Shown here piece by piece: positions 31,334 through 43,300 of a DNA stretch of 64,000 nucleotides. The DNA lies in NCBI RefSeq assembly GCF_035046485.1, contig NC_085137.1, positions 448,128,980-448,192,979 on the forward strand, given 5' to 3'. Every line of letters begins with the position of its first letter. Positions within the stretch are counted from its first letter, which is position 1. The stretch is from Aedes albopictus (Eukaryota > Arthropoda > Insecta > Diptera > Culicidae). The translations under genes and the position numbers were made by a program. The notes beneath the pieces were generated by a model. It saw nothing but the letters and a program-made list of their open reading frames with translations, did not search any database and had not been told where the DNA came from.

Positions 31334-34300
31334 GGAGTAAAGTGGGCTTGGGTCCGGGTTCGTAGGTTCCTTTTACGATGGGAGCAGGGGTATGCGAAGT
31401 GTTGCCAGAAAGTCGTGTTTCCTGATGAAATGACAGGTGGTGGAATATTACTAGAAATACTAAATACAGAGATGTGGGGAAATTTCATCTGTAAATTTGG
31501 CAACACTGTTGTCAACAGCTAGATAATCAAAATTTGTGCATGATCTTATTGTCGTGGTTGTACGGCTCTTAGAAGCAAGATTAATTAAATATGCATATGC
31601 TGTTTATATCTCTTTATTAAGACATTTGATTCAATTTGTACTACAATAATTTCTAACTGAAGTGTTCTCACAAACGATACACATGTTATTTCACATTGAC
31701 CGCTTCTCTGTATTAAGGATTCCAGTTATTGCAACATGTTTAGAACATAAATCTTTATTTCAACGCTTTAGTTTTCTTCAAAACATCATAAATCAATTGC
31801 GAAAACTATGCTGAGAATTTCGTAACTTTCAAAATATTAAATTTCCTTTCCATAAATCTGGCATCACTGATCGTACGTTACTGTTCTCCGTTTGATTCCT
31901 TTTTCTTTTTAATAACTCTTAATACGTGTCACATATACGGAACCGCGTGTACGACTAATAATCTTTCTGAAGATACAAAAATTGCAATCTGAGAGACTGA
32001 TAGAGACTATTGTGTAAAAATCTTTGTTATGTCAAAACACATAAAAACCAATACCGAAACCCTTCAACTAAAGATCTGATTTGCAATCTAAAGTCATCAG
32101 AAAATACACCGAAATAAACACAAATGTCGAATCTTCCTTTCGTTTTTCCTCAACCGTCTCAAGTAACTTGAACGCCTGTAGACTAAAAAGAGTCATATAA
32201 GTGTTTGTTTACGCTACCGTAAGTGATACTTACACGTCGATACTTCCGATGTCAGACGGAAAGAAATTAATTAAAATACCAAATACCAAAGATAAAATAA
32301 GACTCTTGCCTACTTGGCCAAGTAACTCATTCTTACGCAGTCAAAATGGCGACGAAACACTGACACGCATACAAACTTGTTCGTACTAATCTGTTTTGCT
32401 TACATTTCTCCGATAATGTCAGTCGATTGGAACGCCTCTCGTTCAAACACGTGCCGGTGTGTCCGTGTTTCCTCGCCATCTTTTCACCTACATATTACTT
32501 TCCTTTATAAGGCAGTTTATTTCAACGTGTTTCAGATCAGATTTTCTCGAATCCAACGACAACAGTCAAAACCCGAACACAATAATAGTCCCCATTGTTT
32601 CTCCTTTGTTTCTTCAAATGTGTAATAATAGCACCAGAAAGCAAGCGCATATCATTGTACTATATCGCTTTTCTGTTAGTTTTAAGCAAAACTAATTTAT
32701 TTGTAAAAAAAGTATGCAAACTCTGCGAGTTGGCTAGGAAAAATCGTACATTCAGCAAAGTAGGTAGAAGTCACCCAAAGTTGCTTTGCGCAAAATAAAA
32801 TTCAGCAAACAATCCTAATCGACAATCGAATGTAAGCAGTCAGTGTTGGTGGCCCTCCTAGAGTAATGTAAGTGCCTTTCTATCCCACGTGCATTCGATG
32901 AATGACTAATCCGCACAGCTGAAGCTATAAACTTGAAGTGGAGGGAGAGTGACGTTTTCCTTACTTTATTTGTACTAGGCTTTTTCCGTAGATTAGAGAG
33001 CGAAGGACATTTATGGTCTTATTTACAGCGCTAGCAGATTGTACGAGATAGGTTCCAAAAACAATATTCTTATATACATACCTATATATTTTATATTTAC
33101 TTAGTACGCAAAGAACAACTTTTTTGACAGTATCAATAAATATTGTTGAAATGAGTAAAACTAACCGAGTGTGTTTTGTTTTTATTTTGTTAATACGGCG
33201 TTTTTAGCGAATCCTTGCTTCACAATTTGTCCCTTGCCTTTATCCAAAGCTGCGTTTGACATTTTCGTTTTCGTTTTTTGGCTGCTACATGTGTGTCCCT
33301 TTATATCCCTACCGTGCTGTTGAATTTGCCCCCCAATTGGCTTTTAAGACGTGTACGAAGGAAATAAAAAAGTGATTGCATGGAACTGGTATAAACAAAC
33401 ATAAGATGACTGGTGAGTATTGGAATCGGATGTTGCTGCAAAAGTGTTGATGATCCGATGCCATTTTGATGAGCATGATGATTGACCAAAAGATAACATG
33501 GCGACCGTGACATTATAGTGACGATCATCGATGCATAGGAAGTAGCTGTTCGTTGAACAAGTTTCAATCCAGAGCCTAAGAGTAGACACAGGTCTATATC
33601 GCCCTTCACTGATAAATACCAAGTATGCCGGAACATATTGGAACAATTGGAGTTAGAATACGGAAATGTTAATTTGTGGAAAATCACGTTCAGGTGGGAT
33701 TTGAACTCCTGACTTCATGAACTGAATGGAATTATAAAGCAACATCAGTAAGTAAGGGGCCGTCCATAAATGACGTAGCATTTTTAAGCCAATTTTCAAC
33801 ACCCGCTCCCCCCTCGTAGCCTATCCCATACCTCAGACATGGCAGGAAGAAATTTAAGACACTCCCCCTCCCCCCTGAAATGCTACGTCATTAATGGACG
33901 ACCCCTAAGTGTTGTCGATCTTCTATTGTAGGCGGGAACTGTGCCAAGTCAGAATGTGTTTCCATGTGGAGAAGAGGTGGAAGTGATGATGTAGTCGGTT
34001 GCCCACGGCAGACCAGAACACAGAAGGAAATAATAAGGATTATACATTATTTTAGTTATGTCTACCTCAAGCTATATAAAGAATGCGCAAAGCAAAACGT
34101 CATAACATAAAAAAATCTGTCAATTCAATGTGTTGTATGGAAATGTGCGTACCTTTCGTTTGATACCTTTCTGGATTACCATTGGACAGAGTCAACCGAA
34201 ACTAATTTTGCAGCATTTCGTTATGTGCACTTGATTTAACACAATGAATGCTGCTATTCGTTTTCGGAAATAAATTCGTTTTTAGGGGTTACTTTAACCA

Positions 34301-37300
34301 GAGCCCAGTTCATTTCGATTGGACAGAGTGTATTGAATTCCGAATTATCGAATTCGTCTAACCAAAACCTTGTGGATTGGGCACACCTTTAGTACCTCTG
34401 CTTTTCTGTACCAATGCTGAGTCTGTTTTCAATACCTTTTTTTTATTCCTTTTTGGGTATTTTAGTCACTGCGACCAGATGTTAGATTCAATAGTAACAA
34501 GCAACTAAATCAATTCATAACATTACCAAACCGTTACGTTTCGGAATGAAAGGCAGCAGACTTTTATGTCGACATTCATAAACGTATTTTTTTTTTTCTT
34601 TCATGTATCAGTCGTGATGAAAATTTCTACTCTGAGACCGCATCTACACATTTCCCATCATACCGTAAATATTTCGGAGAAAAGGTTTTTTGTTTATTTA
34701 TTTAGTTTCGTAAACTAATTTGGAATACAGGTCGGACTCGATTATCCGGAGACTCGATTATCCGGAGACTCGATTATCCGGAATTCGATTATCCGGAATT
34801 TTAGACTCGATTATCCGGAGTATTTTTATTGCGATATTTTTTTTTATTTCAATGATAAAATTTGACATAATTAAGTATTATAACATAGTGCTGACACAAT
34901 TTTAAATGCTCCCGATTCCGTTTTTCTCCGATTTTGTCGGCTTTTTGACCCGATTATGTTAGCCTCTTTTTACGAGAAAATTAAAATATTTACACTCAGC
35001 ATTAACATTTTACATTTCCAGTAATTTACAGTGTATCTCAAATTTAGTACAGTTGATAATTTTTGGCGTCCTATACAAATTACGTAACAAAAAAATCTCG
35101 CATAATATATGAAAAGAGTCAAACAATTTTAAATCTCTTCTCAGCTAGAAAACGTTATATGTTGCATCTGTTTTCAAAACATGCCGTGAATCATCCCGGA
35201 AATTTTCCAAGAATGATTGCTGACATTTCTTCAGATAGTGTTCCTGGAATTTCTCCAAATTTTCCTTCAAAGGGAATTATTTCAGAGATTTATTTCCTTT
35301 TGCTTGGTATTCCTCCAAGAATTCCTCTTGAGACTCCTTTGGGAATTTCTGCTGAGATTCCTCAAGCAATCTCTGAGGGAATTCCGCCAGATATTTTCCG
35401 AGGAGATTTTACGAAAAATTATCCGGGCAATTCTTGTTGGGATTCCATCAGGATTTTACACCGGAATTCTTCCACGGATTTTTGTAGTTGTACTTTAAAT
35501 ACCCACAGGTGGATCTACAGGTTTTTTTTTTGGGAATTACGTATGGGATTCTTATGGGGATTTCTTCTGATATTTCTTAAAGTTTCCTCTGGAATATTCT
35601 GTTGATATTCCACCAAAAATCCTTGAGGATTTCTTTAGGTATTCATGAAGAATTTTCTCCTTTGATTCTTTCAGGAATTCCTCCAAATATTTTTCTTCAC
35701 TATTTTCTACAAATTTTTTACATGGATTTTTTCGGAAATTCTCCCGGATATTCCTCAGAACTCTTTTAGAGATTTCTTCAGGAAATTAGGCTTGTCCACT
35801 TTTTCAAAATTGTTCTCTGATTCTCAAGTCCACCCCCATATTTAGATTGGCATCCAAAAAAAGTAACTGGTCAAAACTTCAGCCAAATCCATTGAAATTA
35901 AGAGGTCTAAAGCATGATTGGCCCCGAAAAGCTAGATTTTAGGACTCATTAGGCTTCCACGAATTTTAATAATTTTCGCTCAGCTCCTACATCATTGATG
36001 CCAAAGAAGCAAATAATCAGCAAAAGCAGTTATTTCTTTTTGGGTGCCAATCAAAATATGGGGGTGGACTTTGACAATCACAGAACATTTTTAAAAATTA
36101 AACATGCCTATTCTACTTATATTCCTTCAGGAGTTTGATCAAAATGTTTGTTGGGTTGGCATCACTGCTCACAGTATCGTGTGTATCATGGACACACGGA
36201 AGAGGCTATTTATAGATGAGAACACTCTGAAAATTACGGCTGAATTCATCATACAACAGCCCCATTCACTTCAAAAGTTTTTTTCTCCAATTTATGCAAA
36301 TCACACCCTTTTTTCTCAACCATGCCTTCTTTAGGAAACATTCATTAAGTACGTTGCGCCAAAATTGGAAATTTTTATACGGATTTTTCCGTGACGTACT
36401 TAATGGATGGCCCCTTACTGTTTATGTTTTGTTTCACGAACCCATAACCTTTTAATTTAGTGCCCCGATCTTATCAACCTAAAACACTATAAGGATCTTA
36501 CTGAATAGAGCATACTAAGGGAATGTCCATAAATTACGTCACCACTGACGTAGCCACGGGGGGGTTTTAGGGTTAAAACCCCCCCCCCCAGAGCCAAAAT
36601 TTGTGGAACAAATTTTCAGTAAGCGCTTTGTGACGAAAAAAATTTTCGGCTGCGCCGCTGTTTTCTAACTACGAATATAATAATTAATTATTACTCATCA
36701 CTGTTTACAAAATGTAAGTGTCAAATCAAAAAAGGTATCATTGACCGTTGAAAACCCCTCCCAGAGACAATTTCTGGCTACGCCACTGTACGTCACATTT
36801 GAGAGGGGCGGGGAAATGCAGAAAATTGTGCTGACCCATTAAAACTTCAGAAAACTTGTATAAAAAGTGTGACTAGGGTAAGCATCAAAAAAATGTTTTT
36901 GACGTAATTTATGGACGATGCCTTATTCGAATTTCTGGCTACGCCACTGCTTCATGAAAATAAAATAACAAAAACATATATTTTCATACGTTTTTTAATT
37001 TTGAATTTATTTTTATATGTGATTCGATTATCCGGAAAATTTGATTATCCGGAGTGAAATAAAAATCGATACTCCGGATAATCGAGTCCGACCTGTAGTA
37101 CATATCTCGCGTTTACTATCATACGGGCGTATCTACAATGATCGATTTTCTTCATTGAATTTCTCTTCAGATTATTCCGGCAAATACGTACAACGTTCAT
37201 AATCTCTCCGTGTATTCCGGTAAAGAACGAAGGGATAGCATCTAGAACAATAAAATCATCCGAAAATGATTTGCTGGCCATGTTATTGACCAAAGAGAAA

Positions 37301-40300
37301 TTTGATTAAGAGAAATCGATCATTTTAGATATGTACGTCCGTATGATACTAAGCGCGAGATATAAATTCAATTTTTGTTATATAAATTCAATGTTTTGTA
37401 TGTCTTGAAGCCAGACTTCTTAAAGTGGATATTCATATATCGATAACAGTGGATTCCGTCGAAATAAAAATGATCTTTTTCCGTTAAAATGACGATGTTT
37501 TTATTGGCCAGGAAAAAAAAATTGTACACTGTTCGTTATTATTTCTTGTAGCTTTTTCTCTTCGTCATATGGAAATAAGAATAACTTGGCTTAATCCGTA
37601 ATTGTAATCTCATAAAGAACTGTTACCGACAGTTAAACTACAATAAAATAAATAAAATTAAATTGGAAGTCTATGATGTAAACTCCCGATCAAAAGTTTG
37701 GGGCCACCCCCTCAAAAACATTTATTAAGGCCCATATCTCTGCCAATTTACGTCCGATTTCAAAACCCTAGGTTTCATTTAAAAGATAATAAGTCAAAGG
37801 AAATTAAACGGGATTTAGATGAAACTTTTACGAAAATATTTGTATGGAAACTTAATCCAAAGTTGCCAAGTTTTCAAAAAAATGTATTAAACTTACGGCA
37901 GTGTCACTGGAAATTGGGTCGACCAAATTTTAAGATAAAAAGCAGTCGAAAGCTTATAGAAAATAGGTTATATTACCACTCTCATCCTAAAATTTGGCTG
38001 ACCCAATTTCCAGCGACACTGCCGTAAGCTTATATTAATTTTTTTAGAAAATTTGGCAACTTTAGCTTAACTTTACATACACATATTTTTGTAAAAGTTT
38101 CATCTAAATCACGTTCAAAGTTACTTTGACTTATTATCTTTTGAATGAGACCTATGGTTTTGATACCGGACGCAAATTGGCAGAGATATGGGCATACAAA
38201 AAATGATATGTTTTTGAGGGGGTGACCCCAAACTTTTGATCGGGACTGTAGATCCAGTAAATTTTTTATTGTGGGTCTTCAATATCTGAAATTTTTTTGA
38301 AGTTCTGTTTAAGCACAACTTTTATACTATCGTTGTATTCTGATCCGAATAGATACAATGCATCTATAATAAGTGAGAGAGAAGATAAAGAAAATGACTG
38401 TCCAGATGACATCATGGTTTACTAGAGATCTAGGTGCACTGAAAAGCCCAGTTCTCTCTCTGTTTATCTATTTTTCTCTTACCCTTCCATTCTCATTAGA
38501 TCTTACTCATGCTTGAAAAAGATTCCCTATAGAAATCCCGGGAGGAATCCCTAAAAATCACGGGAGAAATATCTGATATAATTCCGGAAGAAATCCCGTA
38601 CAGAATACCTGACGGAATAAGAGACGAACCTGCCAAGGGCTGAAAGTCTCTGTAATAAAGACAAATCAATTAATCAATCTGACGGGATCCCTAGAGAAAT
38701 CACGGAAGCAATCCCGACTGGAAGCATGGCAGGAATCCATGGAAAAATAATTGAAGAAATCTAGGGAGGAACTATTGGAGACGGCCCTTGGGGCATACCA
38801 AAAGAAAACGGGAAACATATTTGCAGGGACCCCATGGGTGCATACCTAAACGAACTGCACTATAGGATTCTCTGAATATGTTTCGGCAGAAACCTTTGAA
38901 AGAATACCAGGTGAAATCCTTAAAGAAATGCCAGGTAGAATACCAAAAAAAAACCTTTTCAGGAGTTTACAACGCAACTTAATCCTCAAAAAGATACTTC
39001 AAATAACATCCGTTTTGGACCACTGGGCTCCATTGGACCCCAACATATATTCTCGCGGATCTCATAATCCTAATGATTTAGAAGGGTGATGTTTTCAGCA
39101 CAGATGTTAGGGAAGTCAAGGTCTATCTGGTGATGAACAATTTAGTTCGGGAAGTCCCGCTAGGTGGCGCTAGAGAGCATTCCAAAATGTCCCTTATCAA
39201 TTTGATGGAACGTTCCTAAGCAAGCGAACAAGACGCACATCACAATAGGTTAAATCTCACTTCTGTAGATGGATAGACATTAGCGTGGGACACAAAAAGA
39301 CATTTTACTCCTGTACACTTTTTGAGTTCCATTTTGGCCCCATATCAACTGTGCAAAATTTCAGCTCGATCGGAGAAACTATATTTTAGCGCCAGCCGTT
39401 ATAAGTTTTCATACGATTTACTATGGGGAAAATCACTTTTTCAAAGAAAAATCGCCACAGGTTGCCCCTTAACCCCTAAAAATATATCAATGAATAATTT
39501 CTGTTGGAAATTTTACGAGGAATAAACCCTCTGAAGACCGCAAAGCGATCTAAGGCATGTGGAAAAATTTATTGACTGAAAACCGAATGGCATGCCAACG
39601 CTGTTTAACATGTAAGGAATAACAATAAATAATAAAATCGCGTCATTTTATCGATCGGGTAAGGCTTAATAACTTTTCCCACGAATGTTGCATCGCTTTG
39701 TGGTCTTCGAAGGTCTGATTCCTCGTGAAGTTATCTACAGAAATCATTCAACGATTTATTTTTGGCGATCAATGGGTGACCTCAAGCGATTTTTCTTTGA
39801 AGGAGTAAAGTTTCCCCATAGTAAATCGTATGAAAAACTAAAAATGGCGGGCGCTAAAATATAGTTTCTTAGATCGATCTGAAATTTTGCACAGTTGATA
39901 TGGGACCAAAATGGAACTCAAAAAGTATACAGGAGTTGGAGTTTTTCCATTTTTTATATTTTCCCATATATACCGTGTACCAGACTAATAGACATATGCT
40001 CAGCGGCCCGCAAGGGTTCGGTTGAATATTACGTAACGCTATGGGGGAGCGAGAGGGTCTAGCGCTGTTACGTTTTATAAAAAAAATCCTATAGAAAAGT
40101 TGTTACGTGAGGTAAGAAGAAGTTCTAAAGTTGTCAAACTTTTCGTTACGTATTATTTGAATGAACCCAAAGAGACATCAAAGATAAACAGGCGTAACAC
40201 AGATAAGGCCGTTACAAATATTTATTTCACTTTTTGTCCCACCACTCCTTGGCTGGTCGAGGGGGGGGGGATAAAAATAATAAAGCATTTAATCTGAAAA

Positions 40301-43300
40301 ATATTAAAAACTCATCGGATTTGTTAAAGAATTTTTAGCAAAACCCGATATTTTGATAAATATTTTTTTATCTGCCCCCTCAAAATGCCAAATCTTGCCA
40401 AAAATTTTTGAAGGGGGGGGGGAGACAAAAAGTCAAAATTAAATTTGTATACGCCTAATATCAATATCTCATATATCGCAATATCCTGATTTCTTATAGA
40501 GTTGGTGTCTTATAGATGATAGACCGTTTGATTTGATACTCCACCACTGAGCGGCGCTAGAGAGCATACAACTTTTACTTCTCAGTATACTGATTACTTA
40601 GAAGGATGTTGGACTGAGATAAGGTAGTGAACCACTTGGGCAGCGGCCGGTAATTTGGGCACTCTTCGCTATAACTCAGTCAATTCCAAACCAATTGACT
40701 TGAAATTTTGTACACGGCTAGAAACTATACGTATCTAATCGCATTCAATTTTGTCAATTGGTTCAGAATTGGCTGAGTTATAGCAGAAAAGTGCCCAAAA
40801 TAGGGCCCCTGCCAAGATGGTTCCACTTCCCTATCACCGGAATAAACTTCTTGTACAGAAGAGCCATCTAGTGGGATAACTTTAAATCAGAGATATTCAA
40901 AATTTCATATGAATAATTCTGCCAAAGACATCAACTTCGAATATTTTATCTAGATCGAGATATCAATGTAACAAATGTTTGCTACATTTTGCAGCTACAG
41001 TTGCGCTACCTTGTGAGTTAATTCTAAAGTAAATTATCCACCAAATAGGACATGATCCACTAAATTGGTACATATTGTTAACAGTTCTTAAATATATTGT
41101 ATCAAGTCATTCAGAGCAAAAGTTTCCTTTTTTGCGGATGTTTGTCGCTTATCATTATCAAATAGTTCTCAATGTATTAAACACTTTTGCCGAAGACACA
41201 TGCACTCTATACATTCAAAATATCAAAATAATAAAATTTTATAAAACTTTCAATCTATAATGTAAATACACATTAGCGTCATCTGCTGGGCTAATTCCGA
41301 TTCAAGTTATTCATCATAAGATTGTCCTTGATCTATTTATTGAAGAATTCGAAGGCATCATTATTCTAGGAAGTCACGATAAAAAGATACAATTATTCAC
41401 GACCAGTGCTGTAAATGTCATTTTGACATATCTAAATTCAACCACCTACAGCAAATTTAAGAAGCTGAACCTAAGAATATGGTATATGAAAAACTTCTGC
41501 ATAGACCAGTTGTACATGAAAGTCACGGAAAACCGCACTTTTCCGAATATTCAAGGTAAATGTCACGGATTACCTTCCATATTCTCAGGTTCAACTTCTA
41601 AAATGAGCTGTGGGTGGTTGAATTTAGATATGTCGGAATGACATTTACAGCACTGGTCGTGAATAATTGTATCTTTTTATCGTGACTTCCTAGAATAATG
41701 ATGCCTTCGAATTCTTCAATAAATAGATCAAGGGCAATCTTATGATAAATAAATTGAATCGGAATCAGCCCAGCAGATGACGCTAATGCGTATTTACATT
41801 ATAGATTGAAAGTTTTATATAATTTTATTATTTTGATATTTTGAATGTATAGAGTGTATGTGTCTTCGGCAAAAGTGTTTAATACATTAAGAACTATTTG
41901 ATAATGATAAGCAACACGAATCCAATGCACCCCAGAGATACAAAATCGCACGTCTCAACTTTGACATCGAAAATATTTCATATTATTTCATAACGCCATG
42001 AAGCTATTGGTATTTTTGCACAAATAAAGTACTACTGTAAAAATAGGGCGCTGGGGTTCAATGGACCCATGGTATCCAATAGACGGTTAAAGGAATCACG
42101 ACAGGAAAACCGACTGGAGGCTAATCATGGAGGAAGCCCTGAATCATAGAAGAAGTTTTCGAAGGAATTTTCGAAGAAATTCCTGAAAAAACTCTGGAAC
42201 AATTTTTCCCGATAATTTTCTCTCTGCATGCGACTGCTTGAAACCTAAATATAATTGAGTGTGATATTTATTCTTCTTCTTTTTCATCTTATTCTCGTCC
42301 TCCTCTTTTTTCTTCATCTTCTTGGTATAACATCTCAACTAATACAAAGGCTGCTCCTCAGCATAGAATATCGTAGTATCTGGCACAAGATATATAATTA
42401 TAAACGCATATGGCCTCCTCTTTGGCATCCTATGCAACATCATATATGACTTTGTGTTTGCTGGGAAGCTTTGTATTAGTTGGGACGTTATGCCAAGAAA
42501 ATGTAGAAGAAGAAGAATATTAAAAAAGAAAAACAAGTAACTCCAACAAATAAAAAAACCGGCTGTAAACTAATTCCACTCAAAGTCTACCGTCCATACA
42601 AACTTTCAAAATGTTGTATCGATGGAGTCTACGAGGGGGAGGGGAAATCTGAGATGATCAAAAATGAGTCTACGTAGTTTATGAACAACGCCAAAATTGA
42701 ATTTGGGAAAAAATATTAGTCAAAAAGAGTCTAAAATCAGAACTGGACTTACCTCTACACAATGCAGCAATGCTCATTGAGCATAAGGTAAGCAAGAACC
42801 TAGTCATGTTTAAATATTACGCTGGAGATAAGCAGAAATAAATTTGTTCAAATCCTTCTAACACTTTGTTTTATTCCATATCTTTTATTTTTTTTTTCAA
42901 ATTCAGCGAGGACTTTGTTGTTTTCCGAGTTTGACCACGAAGAAGCCCATTCAACCGTTACTCTCCGATGAAGTATCCGTTTTGTCGACAAATAACAGCG
43001 AAGCTTTCCTGCAGGTAACTTCAATTGCAACGACCTTTTTTTCAGGCAACTCCATCGGATATCCTATTTTATGTAATTTTTCTTACCCACAGAATCTTAC
43101 TCACATCGATCCGCGCGATCGAGAGAGACAAGATCGTCGAGATCAGGATAGCCTAACTGGCGGTGGTTCAAACAGCAACGGCACTGGTGGTGGCACTAGC
43201 GGGAGCAATGGCACCGGTAACTCAGGCAATTCCGGGAGTTCAACTAAACCGGAGGACATGATGCTGCTGGAGAAACAGGGACGCTGTTCGCAGAAGCTTC

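Noticed and set aside
39018..42062. A 3-kb element bounded by GGGCTCCATTGGACCCC and its inverted partner near 42046
   Set aside because: The inverted match is short and imperfect and no target duplication was found. It may be chance or two unrelated fragments.
42144..42338. Lys/Glu-rich 64-residue protein
   Set aside because: It comes from TTC/GAA simple repeat flanking SINE-tail blocks.
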